Shown here one piece after another: positions 9,920 to 19,909 of a stretch of DNA of 64,000 nt (the stretch's first letter is position 1; each line of letters starts with the position of its first letter). A program made the position numbers and the translations under genes. Where the stretch lies: assembly GCA_024449915.1 (NCBI GenBank), contig JAMZAV010001711.1:62001-126000 (forward strand). Reading direction: 5' to 3'. Below the pieces are notes generated by a model, which was not told where the DNA came from, made no database searches, and saw nothing but the letters and a program-made list of their open reading frames with translations. The DNA is from Sweltsa coloradensis. Taxonomy: Eukaryota > Arthropoda > Insecta > Plecoptera > Chloroperlidae.

Positions 9920-10390
9920 TTACATGGAGAGGCAGTCATTGATGGAGTAAAAACTGTTTGCTGTAAGATATGATTTCAACTTATGTTTAAAGGAAGACAG
10001 GGTGGGAGAGGTTTTGATGTGGTCAGGGAGCTTATTGTAGAGGGTGGAAGATAGATATTCAGGGCCTTGTGCAAAGAGGCGCAGATTGTGGGAGGGCCTG
10101 TGTATGTGAAGGTTGGCTCTAGTGTTATGGGAGTGCACAGAAGCATTTAGATGGAAGAGGTTACGGTTGGTGCGAACGAATAATGCGGCTGATTGGATAA
10201 GGGTACATGCTAGAGTAAGAATACCAAGTTCCTTGAAAAGTTCTCTACATGAGTGTCTTCTGGAGACACCAGCTATGATACGAACCGCTATCTTTTGGAG
10301 AATGAATATTCTGTTCGCATGGAGGGAAGCTCCCCAAAATAACACACCATATGATAAGTCACAGTAAATGTGTGCAAAGTAAACTAGCAA
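9920..10390 (-). pseudogene. LINE-B reverse transcriptase C-terminus
   Basis: 156 codons without a stop, the C-terminal thumb-like part of a non-LTR RT. The typical order is visible: YGVLFWGAS, LQKIAVRIIAG, CRELFKELGILTL, a segment with HNTRA, and LPDHIKTSPTLSSFKHKLKS near the end. The catalytic RT motifs and endonuclease are absent. The frame continues upstream of the first Met (reading LLLVYFAHIYCDLSYG), so the start is not a real initiator. Family assignment to CR1/Jockey-like is from general resemblance. Confidence 0.8.
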
Positions 10391-10478
10391 TAGGATGCGG
10401 GGGTGAACTATATGTTTGAGCTTTCTGATTGAGTAGCAGCTAGATATCCATCATATCGGTGAATATTGGCTGCATTAT

Positions 10479-11256
10479 CCTAACGTATAATTGGATGAGA
10501 GAAGCGAAGACTTCAATTTCACTGTACCTCAAGAAATTTAGCTCGGGTGTTTTTTTCTGTTTTTTTTTGTTTTTTTTGTTTTTTTTGTCTGTTTGTTCGC
10601 TCTCTACCGGGCAAACGGCATATCCGATCTTGATGAAAATTTGACAGGACCTTCGAAATCACTGAACTTAGAGGTGTATTGTTTTTGGTACAATCGAAGA
10701 AATATTTCTCATGAATATCGTACTTTTACGATTTTTTTCGATTTTTAGTGCGGTATTTTCGTGACATTTGGGTTAATTCTGACCAAACGGGTGGGCTACA
10801 ACGTTCATATTATACATGGACATTAAGGTTATGGTGATGTAGTACCTTTTGAAAGAAAAAGTTGAAAAAGTTAGCCAGAATCTATAGAAATAAAGCTTTT
10901 AATATAAGTTTTATGATTTTTTGTGCGATATTTTCGTGCCATTTGGGCCAATTCTGACCAAACTGGTGGGGCTACAACGTTCATATTATACATGGACATT
11001 AAGGTTATGGTGATGTAGTACCTTTTAAAAGAAAAAGTTTAAATAGTTAGCCAAAATCTATAGAAATAAAGCTTTTAATATAAGTTTTTTACGGAAAATA
11101 ATACCAATTGACAGGTAACAAAAGAAACTTGACAACAATCAGCTACAATGCGTAGGCAGCAAAACAAAGAACTTGCAAAAGTAAAGATATCCCATGCAAA
11201 CTAAACATTTTTAAAAGCTCATCCATCAACGCGGCGGGACTTTAGCGTTTTCCTAG
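10479..11256 (-). mobile_element. CTAGG-ended element E1
   Basis: On the - strand it starts CTAGGAAAACGCTAAAGTCC and ends near AGCGAAG-type sequence and CGTTAGG. It shares its start with 16132-16195 and both ends with 51591-52188. It contains a 175-bp tandem duplication and a poly-T/G stretch followed by CTCTACCGGGCAAACGGCAT. No protein is encoded. Confidence 0.7.
10748..11095. repeat. 175-bp tandem duplication inside E1
   Basis: Two units start at 10748 and 10923 and share GCTACAACGTTCATATTATA and GGTTATGGTGATGTAGTACC. They are highly similar. Confidence 0.9.
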
Positions 11257-11271
11257 TATTTGCGAATTAAA

Positions 11272-11362
11272 GAGGCGAGCTCTGGCAATCGTCGTCGGGG
11301 AATCACACCCCTGCCCTTGAGGACATCCCCGACGACGACGAGTATGACCATGTGACCGATGA
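11272..11362 (+). repeat. SINE-A middle fragment with perfect stem
   Basis: It starts at AGAGGCGAGCTCTGGC and keeps a perfect 13-bp inverted repeat, TCGTCGTCGGGGA at 11289-11301 and TCCCCGACGACGA at 11326-11338, with a 24-base loop. It ends at GATGATGAGGTC. Confidence 0.85.
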
Positions 11363-11530
11363 TGAGGTCCCCTCCAATTTTCATCAAGATCGCATATGCC
11401 GTTTGCCCGGTAGAGAGCGAACAAACATACAGAAAAACAAACAAAAAAACAAACAAAACAAAAAAAATCGGACCAAAATGTTTTGAGGGGTCAGTGAAAT
11501 TAAAGTCTTCGCTTCGCTCATCCAATCACA
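11363..11530 (+). repeat. E-family fragment, opposite to E1
   Basis: Reverse complement of 10494-10660 with shared words GCCGTTTGCCCGGTAGAGAG and AAGTCTTCGCTTCGCTCATC. Together with E1 it makes an inverted pair about 0.7 kb apart. Confidence 0.8.
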
Positions 11531-11593
11531 TGGGGCACAACATGAAGCACCCGAGATTCTCACGGTGTCGTCTAAAACTCTGACATTCTATAA

Positions 11594-11950
11594 GGGGTCT
11601 GAACCCGGGGTAGAATTGGCTCAGAGCATGGCTCTGCTAATCGTAAAAGGCGATTCAAGAGAAAACGTCTACCTCGCAAACATCAGCTAGTATGAAGGGG
11701 AAGGGTAGTATATTACTCCCCGAATCTAGAAGCGACCTCTGGCAATCGTCGTCGGGGACTAGGCTCCCTTCCCTGGGCGACCCCTCGACGACGATGACGA
11801 CAATGACGACAGCGACGTAAGAACGCCCCTTTCCTCCCCTTACCCATGGCTGGTTCTGATCAGCATGGACTCTCCTCCCCCCCTCCCCTAGGCTAGAGTG
11901 GTGCATTATGACCCAACGGTTGACGCGTCCTTAATCCAAATAAACCAAAA
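11594..11950 (+). repeat. SINE-A full copy, TATGAAGGG subfamily
   Basis: Head (GGTAGAATTGGCTCAGAGC), GCTAGTATGAAGGGG, middle with GGCGACCCCTCGACGACGAT, tail with GGCTGGTTCTGATCAGC and TCCTTAATCCAAATAAACC. Confidence 0.9.
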
Positions 11951-12362
11951 AAAACTAAACCCCCTGAAGTGACCAATAGTTTTCCTTAAATAATTTGTTT
12001 TTGATGTTGCATACAGGGATAATAATTTGTAATTCAGCATATCAACTAATCTACTAAGAAAAATGTGCTCTTTCACGTGAGCGATTATTCTTTTTCCCCA
12101 ACTTTAAGTTTGGCCTACAGGGTGGCATCAATTAGTGGCTATACAAATTAATATTGTGGTGTTTAAAAAATTGGTCAGGAAATTTTCCATTTCTAACACT
12201 CCGGCTTCTTGCTCAGTGGAGAAAGGGGCGTGGCCGTCTGTCTGGTCGTACTTCCGTAGTTGTACAGCTGTAAGGCGCCACGTATTCCTAAAAACTGGTT
12301 ACCAACTAGTACTAGTATCAACAGTGGAATGACGAAGGACTAATAATGATACTAGAACACAA
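11951..12362. other. Unassigned, SINE-A-free
   Basis: No recognised repeat or gene. Tandem ACTAGT words occur near 12306. It begins a stretch of about 2.3 kb without SINE-A. Confidence 0.4.
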
Positions 12363-12369
12363 GATGTAA

Positions 12370-14010
12370 AGATCGGAAAGATTTATTGTCGGATAAGTGC
12401 CGACGTTCCGTGGGGATGCAAAACCCAAACAAATAATAATAACATAAAAAAACAATAATACCCAGCAGAGTACACAATTAGCATAACATAATACCAGGTC
12501 AGCCTCTCTAATGAGACTAAGGTTCGGCCCACTGACTTACCGGAAAATAAGCGTGGGGGTCAGGTTCTAGCCTGACGCGGCTAAGTGCAAGTGGTCTCCG
12601 ACACCTAAAGCCCTCTTGACCAAATTAACAAAAATTTATGTCACAGAGTAGGGGAAAAATCACAGGAGAATATAGGTAGGGCCTTTATAGGCTTAGGCCT
12701 AGACAACCTGGGTATTCAGGCTAAAACATAGGAAATTAAACCCGGGTTACACGTACCCAACATAAGATTGTCCGGTGAAAATAATAATACAATTCTATTA
12801 CAAGTTACAAAAAATCAATAATCGATAAGCGACTAATGCCTTGTAGGCTAGGTACGCAATTTTCACACTATAAGAGACCGGCTACAAACATGACAAAGGA
12901 ATTATGTTTGCTAGGCCTGTGACGTACCATTTAAAACAATAGGCCATATGGGCTCTCAGGAATATAGGCCAACTGAAGGTAGGCACAAAAAATATGGTTC
13001 AAGCGTTCTTTTTAATAGTCAAGTCTGGGCTACTAGAATATAAATGCCGGGTGGGACTATATATAAAGCCAAAGCCCTAATCAAAAAGTCCATCGGGAAG
13101 ACTAGCCCACTAGAAATAGGCTAGGCCTACTCTTTAAGCTACTAGTAAAATCTGAAGCCTGGCTTATAATCTAGTTTATCAAATTCTTGTTTGGGCCTAA
13201 GGGGTTCTTTCAGAAAACTAGTTCATGGGCCAACTGTAGGGCCTAGGCCATAGGGGACTGTAGCAAAAGTTCAACAAGGGAAAAAGTCCCAAAACTGGTG
13301 ATGTGGGCTTAAACACCCAGGGACCCCAAATACCATGAGTAGGTGTGAAATCCACAGCTTCCATCCTTCGAACCCAGGAACATGTCACGAAATCTTTATT
13401 CTCTTCTCCTACCCTAGCAGGCGTTAGAAGACTAGAATCTTGGGCAAAGTCGCCGTGCGTCTTCCCCTGAGATATCCAACATGGTCCGGAACAAAGGTGA
13501 ATCCTACTTCCGTGTAAGTTCTGGTCCGTACTACGACCTAAAGAAATCAAACAAATATCCCACAACACCATTACGAGCCGTCTATGGAGTGTGACCATGC
13601 CAATGCATGTCCTAGCAAAGTTAGGATAGCAAAGCTATATTCAGATAGAAACTTACCCCAACAGGGGACTAGACGTGCAAAACTCCCACATCACCACACG
13701 AGGCGTCGAACCAAAGCCTTTCTCGTAGAAAGATGACTGTATTCGATGAGAATTTAGCTGGAAAGTACTTCAGTTCTTAACCGGAACAGCTGAACGCCCC
13801 ATTGACATCCCACCGCCGTAGCAGGGCTCACCGCCTACCATCCGCGTCACGAGACAGGTGTGCCAACCAACACTTTCCCGCGGAATAGGAGCCAATTCAA
13901 ATGGGTGTACAGAGCAAATAGTCAGATCGGAGCAGTATGCTGTGAGTAGTTCTGGCAAACTACGCGCAACAGTATTAGTGATACCTAGAACCTTAATAGA
14001 TGCCAGTCTA
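12370..14010 (-). other. Possible - strand terminal exon and 3' UTR
   Basis: On the - strand an 84-codon open stretch runs from about 14023 to the stop at 13770 (residues include LPELLTAYCSDLTICSVHPF and GWHTCLVTRMVGGEPCYGGG). About 1.4 kb downstream, AATAAA lies at 12378-12384 in CCGACAATAAATCTTTCC. CACCTAG just upstream could be a splice acceptor. A second 126-codon frame at 13218-13598 looks like chance. I recognise no family. It could be a host terminal exon or an LTR-element end. Confidence 0.3.
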
Positions 14011-14025
14011 TTAATTTTCTAGGTG

Positions 14026-14260
14026 TCACACATTTCTAAAAAAACTCATTTGTATGACCCGTCCCAGAATGTACTTCATTTTTCTAAATAGCTTTTGACC
14101 AAAGATTTTGTAGAAATATTGCCCAAATGAGATTAAAAATGAACAATTTCGTTTTTCAATATGTAAATTAAGATAAAAATTATTTTTCAAGTGAAATAAA
14201 AAGCCGAAAAAAGCTCCGCTTTTGCGTTTCATGGGTGAACAATTTTTTTTGACATTTTAC
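14026..14260. other. Unassigned AT-rich sequence
   Basis: No repeat or gene recognised. It ends where a SINE-A head begins. Confidence 0.3.
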
Positions 14261-14712
14261 TCCGTCTGGGCCCGGGTTAGAATTGATCATAACTCTGCTT
14301 ATCGTAAAAGACGATTCCCAAGAAAAAGTAAAAAAAAAAGTAAAAAAAAGTAAAGGGGATTTATTACTCCCTAAAACTAAGGGCGAGCTCTGGCCATCAT
14401 CAAGAGAAAAAGTCCACCTCGCAAACATCAGCTAGTAAGAGGTGAGTATATTTGTCCCCAAACCTAGAGGCGAGCTCTGGCAATCGTCGTCGGGGACACC
14501 TCCCCCTTCCCTCGACAACTTCCCCGGCGACGACGACAATGACACAACGAACGATGACAAAGCCGATTGTGCCCACGACGTGAAACCCCCTCCTTTCGTC
14601 ACCCTCGTCGTGGCTGGTTCTGAACAGCATGCCCTTCCTCCTACATCCCCTCAGCTAGAGTGACGCATTATGACCTAACGGTTGTCGCGCCCTTAATCCG
14701 AACAAATAAATA
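14261..14712 (+). repeat. SINE-A, rearranged copy
   Basis: The head and a short middle (GGGCGAGCTCTGGCCATCAT) run to 14401. Then AAGAGAAAAAGTCCACCTCG restarts the copy, which continues with a full middle and tail. It looks like one copy inserted in another or a recombinant. The tail has GGTTGTCGCGCCCTTAATCC. Confidence 0.8.
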
Positions 14713-14905
14713 CCAGTTGACACCTTTTAAACTTATAACTCAAAAATCTATATTTTAAAAATAAACTTTTAAACGATAAACTTATTCCTAATTCCATAAT
14801 CTTATGTGACTGACACAAGCGTTTCATTATCTTATACTTACAATATCACAGGCGGCGCAATATGACCTAACTGTTAGATACGGCCCAGTTTCTCACGTCG
14901 TATTC
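14713..14905 (+). repeat. LINE-A 3' tail, part of duplicated block
   Basis: UTR and core ATCACAGGCGGCGCAATATG with TAACTGTTAGATACGGCCCA and GTTTCTCACGTCG. The same variant core occurs at 18180-18240, so both derive from one segment. Confidence 0.75.
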
Positions 14906-15721
14906 GTTGGGGCTTGTTATTCCAAAACAAGTACAACAAACACAAGTTCTTTGTTTTTATGTGGGGTAAGCCATTTAATCAGGTAATTGAATATTTGCCT
15001 AATAAATTAAAATGAATTATAAATAGTCAGTTGTGTGGTTTGCTTGGACGTTCGAGCACTTCTTCGAGTAGCCCTGTCGAGCATAGAACCACACATCGAC
15101 AAACTTGTGTCAGGGAAGCAGGCACAGCAGTCTCACTAGGTTAGTACAAGTAGAACTATTCAATTTCCATCAGATATAATACCCATTATTTATTTACTAA
15201 CCGCCGATTAAATGTGAATGTGGTTAGCGTAATCTGGGCGTAATAAGGAGTACTAAAGTCACGCTGTTGGGTTCGTACTCTGTTTTCAATTAATTAAATT
15301 TTGTTTGTGTTAACTGTTGGTTCTGACCAGCATGGGCCCTCCTTCCCCCCCCCCCCCTTAGGCTAGAGTGGTGCATTATGACCTAACGGTTGACGCGTCC
15401 TTAATCCAAATAAACTAAACCAAATGTTATTATAGTAAGAAAACTAAATATGTTGGTTTACGTGTAATGTTAGTGATATTGTCGAAAAAAACGGTGAAGA
15501 AAAAGTTAAAAGAAGACAGTGAGCCGTTATATTAAAAAGTATTATAGAATGAATGGTTTGTTGCGCGGAAACAGGCCCCCAGGAACGACCGAACTTAGAA
15601 CAACCACAATTACAAACGCGCAATTCTAATTTTAAATTATTAGTTATACATCATCATAATAAACCCACTTAAAAGATTAACAATCGATAATAAATATTTA
15701 TTAATATATTTTTAACTATGG
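14906..15721 (+). repeat. Duplicated block U2, copy 1
   Basis: Matches 18244-18950 throughout, for example GCTTGGACGTTCGAGCACTT and CCGCCGATTAAATGTGAATG. The similarity also covers the SINE-A copies on both sides. A SINE-A insertion at 15319-15424 is unique to this copy. It contains no long frame. Confidence 0.9.
15319..15424 (+). mobile_element. 5'-truncated SINE-A with target duplication
   Basis: 106 bp from GGTTCTGACCAGCATGGG to AATAAACTAAACCAAA. The flanks are TAACTGTT and TGTTATTATAG, while the empty paralogous site at about 18646-18660 reads TAACTGTTATATAG. TGTT is duplicated. Truncation at the 5' side with an exact A-rich 3' end is the signature of target-primed retrotransposition. 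Confidence 0.9.
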
Positions 15722-15858
15722 CCGTCTGGGTCCGGGGTAGAATTGGCCCAGAGCATGGCTCTGCTAATCGTACAAGGCGATTCAAGAGAAAAAGTATACC
15801 TCGCAAACATCAGCTAGTATAAAAAGGGAGTATATTACTCCCCGAAACTATAGAAACA
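15722..15858 (+). repeat. SINE-A head
   Basis: CCGTCTGGGTCCGGGGTAGA through GCAAACATCAGCTAGTATA to ACTCCCCGAAACTATAG, then LINE-A 3' UTR follows. It is the paralogue of the head at 18952. Confidence 0.85.
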
Positions 15859-16131
15859 TAGATCCACACAAACAAAAACTCATTAAATACTTCTATCATA
15901 CCATGATAACTTGATAAGGACGAAAAAGTTTTAAAATTTGTTTAACCTAACTGAAGTAACAATTTTTACAAATTTATTGTCATAGAACATACATGACTCG
16001 TACAACATAGCAAAATTATTGTACAAATAAATAATAAATGTAACATACAGAAATAAATCTAAGAATATAATCAAAAACACACAAAGCCTAAAAGTGGCTT
16101 AACTGTGAGGTAAAGACAATTTTATAAACAA
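15859..16131 (+). repeat. LINE-A 3' UTR without terminal core
   Basis: It shares ATCCACACAAACAAAAACTC and ACTTCTATCATACCATGATA with 2361 and 19910. It stops before the core, where E2 begins. Confidence 0.6.
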
Positions 16132-16195
16132 AGGAAAACGCGTAAGTCCCGCCGCGTTGTTGGATGAGCGTAATTGGTGCATTGAGCTGCCATGG
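16132..16195 (+). repeat. CTAGG-type element fragment E2
   Basis: AGGAAAACGCGTAAGTCCCG through GTTGGATGAGCGTAATTGG to GAGCTGCCATGG, nearly identical to the start of E3 at 51591. Confidence 0.85.
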
Positions 16196-16196
16196 A

Positions 16197-16340
16197 AAGC
16201 AGTATTTTACTCCCCAAAAATAGAGGCGAGATCCGGCAATATTCGTCAGAGACTTGCCCCCTCCCCTTGATGACCTCCCCGACGAAGACGACAACAAAGA
16301 CACCACGAACGATTACAAAGACAATGACGACACCAGAGCG
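16197..16340 (+). repeat. SINE-A middle fragment
   Basis: GCAGTATTTTACTCCCCAAA through GACCTCCCCGACGAAGACGA. The tail is missing; LINE-A follows. Confidence 0.75.
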
Positions 16341-17468
16341 GATTATTATATTTGACCTTTGTCGTTTTGATAAAAACTCTACTTGCGATAGTGTATTCAA
16401 AATTAACTTTAGAGAGATTTGCCATGAACATCAAAGGTTTTTCTTTGGTATTCACAGATGGCTCCAAAATTGACAACAAGGTTGGAAGTGCTTTTTATTG
16501 CTCCACCTTAACTGAACGTTTCAGGCTAAGCGACGTGTGTTCAGTTTTTCACTGCCAGAGTTATTCGCCATCCGTGAAGCTCTTAAATACATTCCACGCT
16601 GTCGTTGTGGAGAATACCTTTTGTGTTCAGATAGTTTAAGTTCACTTCAAGCTATAGAACTCATCTATTCAAGTCATCATTTGGTACAAGACATCCAATT
16701 CTATTTAGAAAAACTAACCTCAAAGGGTTATATAATAGAGTTTTGCTGATACCTGGACACGTGGGCATAGAGGGAAATGAACACGCTGATAGGGCTGCTA
16801 AGGAAGCTTCCCAGCGTCGCGACGTTGTTTTCAATCTAGTTCCCGTTCCAGATGTCAAGATGGATTCAAGCAAAGATTGTTGGATTTGCGACAAACATCT
16901 TGGGATGTATTGCAAAATAACAAATTGCGTAGTGTGATGCCCACATTGACTAACAAAATTCGTCCACCTACGTCTCGACTCTCTCGTAGAGAAGAGGTGG
17001 TATTGTCTAGACTTCGTATAGGGCACACACGCCTAACACACGGATATCTCTTAACCAGAGAAAAGGTTATTCCCATATGTGACACATGTGATGTACCTTT
17101 AACCGTGCATAAATATGCTAGCAGAATGTACCAAATATGATGCCTTGCGCATGCAATTTGATCTCTCCCAATCATATGAAGAACTTCTATCATATGATAA
17201 CGGCGACAAACTTTCCAAATTTCTCATCCAAAGTAATCTATTTAAAAAACTTTAATTAACTTCATACACATTTCTTTCTTTTCTTTCTTTTCATTTACAT
17301 ACATAACTTTTATTTTGCTATTACTTTCTTCATCTTCAATTTATTTTTGTTATTTATACACTAAGAAAACAATCTAATCATCAAACACCCATTAACTCAT
17401 CATCTTTCATTATCACAGGCGGCGCATTATAACCCAACCGGTTGAAGCGCCTCATTTTTCTCACGTCG
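16341..17468 (+). mobile_element. LINE-A copy L2, RNase H to 3' end
   Basis: The best-preserved LINE-A 3' half. It holds the end of RT, RNase H, the C-terminal CCHC-type motif, a TTTCTTTTCTTTC-rich 3' UTR and the terminal core CACAGGCGGCGCATTATAAC with CCGGTTGAAGCGCC. It is 5'-truncated. SINE-A flanks it on both sides in the same orientation. Confidence 0.9.
16427..17160 (+). pseudogene. LINE-A ORF2 C-terminus: RNase H and CCHC
   Basis: All four RNase H acidic residues can be seen, spread over frames: Asp in FTDGSK (16457-16459), Glu in LFAIREALKYI (16576-16578), Asp in CSDSLSS (16630-16632), Asp in GNEHADRAAKEA (16788-16790). A missing base near 16749 breaks FCWIPGHVG. Downstream, SRREEVVLSRLRIGHTRLTH and CDTCDVPLTVH form the usual segment with a Cys-Cys-His-Cys motif. 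RNase H plus this tail points to the I superfamily (I, Nimb and relatives). At least two frameshifts make it inactive. Confidence 0.88.
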
Positions 17469-17705
17469 TCGTCGTGACTTGAGAACGCCCTTTCCTCCAG
17501 CTGTCCGTGGCTGTTGCTTCTGACCAGAATGGAACATTTCTCTCCAAATCACCAGTCTAGAGTTGTGTAACCCCGTCTGGGCCCAGGGTAGAATTAGGAA
17601 GTATAACTCCCCGAAACAAGAGGTGAGCTCTGGCAGTCGACGTCAGGCCCCCCCCCGACCTGACGACGATGCTAATGACAGAACAAACAATGACAAAGAT
17701 GATGA
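17469..17705 (+). repeat. Two SINE-A fragments
   Basis: 17469-17570 starts at GACTTGAGAACGCCC and keeps a degenerate hairpin. 17572-17705 has a head (CCCCGTCTGGGCCCAGGGTA) joined by deletion to GAAGTATAACTCCCCG and a middle. Confidence 0.75.
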
Positions 17706-17706
17706 T

Positions 17707-18056
17707 TGAGCATAACTCTGCTAATCGTAAAAGACGATTCTAAGAAAAACTCCACCTCGCAAACATAGACTAGTAAAATAGGATTTATTACTCCCCAAAC
17801 CTAGAGGCGAGCTCTGGCAATCGTCGTCGGGGACACCTCCCCCTTCCCCTCGACAACTTCCCCGGCGACGACGACAATGACACAACGAACGATGACAAAG
17901 CCGATTGTGCCCACGACGTGAAACCCCCTCCTTTTTCGTCACCATCCGTCGTGGCTGGTTCTGAACAGCATGCCCTTCCTCCTACATCCCCTCAGCTAGA
18001 GTGGCGCATTATGACCTAACGGTTGTCGCGCCCTTAATCCGAACAAATAAATACCT
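17707..18056 (+). repeat. SINE-A copy, paralogue of 14261-14712
   Basis: It starts at GAGCATAACTCTGCTAATCG and continues to CCGAACAAATAAATACC. The variant words GACAACTTCCCCGGCGACGA and TTGTGCCCACGACGTGAAAC are shared only with the 14.4-kb copy, so they were duplicated together. Confidence 0.85.
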
Positions 18057-18243
18057 TACAGTTGACACCTTTTAAACTTATAACTCAAAAATCTATATTT
18101 TAAAAATAAACTTTAAAACGATATTCCTAATTCCATAATCTTATGTGACTTACACAAGCGTTTCATTATCTTATACTAACAATATCACAGGCGGCGCAAT
18201 ATGACCTAACTGTTAGATACGGCCCAGTTTCTCACGTCGTATT
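18057..18243 (+). repeat. LINE-A 3' tail, part of duplicated block
   Basis: Paralogue of 14713-14905 with the same variant core TAACTGTTAGATACGGCCC. Confidence 0.75.
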
Positions 18244-18950
18244 CGTGAGGGCTTGTTTTTCCAAAACAAGTACAACAAACACAAGTTCTTTGTTTTTATG
18301 TGGGGTAAGCCATTTAATCAGGTAATTGAATATTTGCCTAATAAATTAAAATGAATTATAAATAGTCAGTTGTGTGGTTTGCTTGGACGTTCGAGCACTT
18401 CTTCGAGTAGCCCTGTCGAGCATAGAACCACACATCGACAAACTTGTGTCAGGGAAGCAGGCACAGCAGTCTCACTAGGTTAGTACAAGTAGAACTATTC
18501 AATTTCCATCAGATATAATTCCCATTATTTATTTACTAACCGCCGATTAAATGTGAATGTGGTTAGCGTAATCTGGGCGTAATAAGGAGTACTAAAGTCA
18601 CGCTGTTGGGTTCGTACTCTGTTAAAAATTTATTTATTTGTTGTGTTAACTGTTATATAGTTAAAAAAATAAAATATGTTGGTTTACGTGTAATGTTCCT
18701 GATATCGTCTAGGAAAACGGTTGAAAAAACGTTAAGAGAAGACCCTGTGAGCCGTTTATTAAAAAGTATGATAGTATGAATGGCTTGTTGCGCGGAAACA
18801 GGCCCTCAGGAACGACCCGAGATTAGAAACAACCACGATTATAAACGCGCAATCCTAACTTTAAATTATTAGTAATACATCATCATAATAAACACACTCA
18901 AAAGATTAACAATCGATAATGAGTATTTTATAAATACATTTTTAACGATG
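18244..18950 (+). repeat. Duplicated block U2, copy 2
   Basis: Paralogue of 14906-15721. It lacks the SINE-A insertion and so preserves the empty target site near 18650. Confidence 0.9.
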
Positions 18951-18951
18951 G

Positions 18952-19512
18952 CCGTCTGGGACCGGGGAGAAATTGGCCCAGAGCATGGCTCTGCTAATCG
19001 TACAAGGCGATTCAAGAGAAAAATTCACCTCGCAAACATCATCTAGTATGAGGGGTAGTATTTTACTCCCCGAAAATAGAGACGAGCTCTTTCGATCGTC
19101 GTCGGGGACCTTGCCTCCTTTCCTTGACGACCCGACGACGACGAGAACTTCTTAAAACTCAAAGGCCTTTAGGCCTTTGCGTCATGTGCCTACAACGAGC
19201 CTAAGCTCTTAATAGGATCATCTGAATTAATTAAAGCACCTGACATATTTATACTTGTCTATAAGATTACCGTTACTACCTTTGCAGGTAGTGCCGGAGT
19301 TATTACCTTGACGACCCGTTCGACGACAATGACGACAATGACACAACGAACGATGACGAAGACAATGACGACCACGACGTGAGAACCCCCCTTTCCTTCC
19401 CATACCCGTGGCTGTTTCTGACCAGCATGGGCCCCTCCTCCCCCCCCCCCCCTAGGTTAGAGTGGTGCATTACGTACCTAACGGTTTACGCGTCCTTAAT
19501 AAAAAAATAAAC
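18952..19512 (+). repeat. SINE-A full copy split by an insert
   Basis: The head (CCGTCTGGGACCGGGGAGAA) and middle run to 19134; the rest of the middle and the tail run from 19306 to the A-rich end. The 171-bp insert between them is listed separately. Confidence 0.85.
19135..19305. mobile_element. 171-bp insertion with 13-bp target duplication
   Basis: CCTTGACGACCCG occurs at 19122-19134 and 19306-19318, flanking the insert. The insert holds CAAAGGCCTTTAGGCCTTTG (a palindrome) and is otherwise unrecognised. The long duplication suggests a LINE-mobilised sequence. Confidence 0.75.
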
Positions 19513-19513
19513 A

Positions 19514-19748
19514 TCTAGCTTTCGTCGTCGGGGACAACTTCTCTTTCCCTTGACGACCTCCACGATGACGATGACAATTACACAACAAACGATGACAATG
19601 ACGATGACGACCTCGACGTGAGAAACCCCCTACCTCCCCTTACCCCTGGCTGGTTCTGACCAACATGGAACACTTCTCCCCATATCCCCTAGTCTAGAGT
19701 GGCGCATTTTTACCAAACGGTTGACGCGCCCTTTATCCAAATGAACCA
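19514..19748 (+). repeat. SINE-A, tail-joined, 5'-truncated
   Basis: It starts at CTAGCTTTCGTCGTCGGGGA directly after AAAAAAATAAACAT of the previous copy. Middle and tail follow, ending CGCGCCCTTTATCCAAATGA. Confidence 0.85.
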
Positions 19749-19754
19749 AAAAAA

Positions 19755-19909
19755 GACGACCACGACGTGAGAAACCCCCCACCCCCCTTTTAAGAAATCA
19801 CATACCGTTCCTGGTTCTGACCAGCATTGGATTGTCCTCTCTATATACTCTAGGCTAGAAAAGTGCGTTATGACCTGACGGTTGACGCGTCTTTAACCCA
19901 AATAAATTG
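19755..19909 (+). repeat. SINE-A, tail-joined, 5'-truncated
   Basis: It starts late in the middle (AAAGACGACCACGACGTGAG) right after the previous AAATGAACCAAA. The tail has CTGGTTCTGACCAGCATTGG. Confidence 0.85.

Larger units (their letters stand above)
8897..10478 (-). mobile_element. LINE-B (CR1/Jockey-type) 3' portion
   Basis: A 5'-truncated non-LTR retrotransposon on the - strand. The RT C-terminus is at 9920-10390. The 3' UTR runs leftward through a tandem array and ends at 8897-8915 in a TATCTATCTATC microsatellite (GATA on the + strand), a usual end for some LINE clades. It is unrelated to LINE-A. Confidence 0.75.

Noticed and set aside
10113..10367. 84-codon + strand frame
   Set aside because: Antisense shadow of the LINE-B RT C-terminus.
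13218..13598. 126-codon frame on the - strand
   Set aside because: No recognisable composition or motif; it overlaps the possible 3' UTR.
14442..14663. Asp/Thr-rich + strand frames such as the one here and at 16192 and 46675
   Set aside because: They read the GAC/GAT/ACG stretch of SINE-A. Subfamily indels break the frame between copies.
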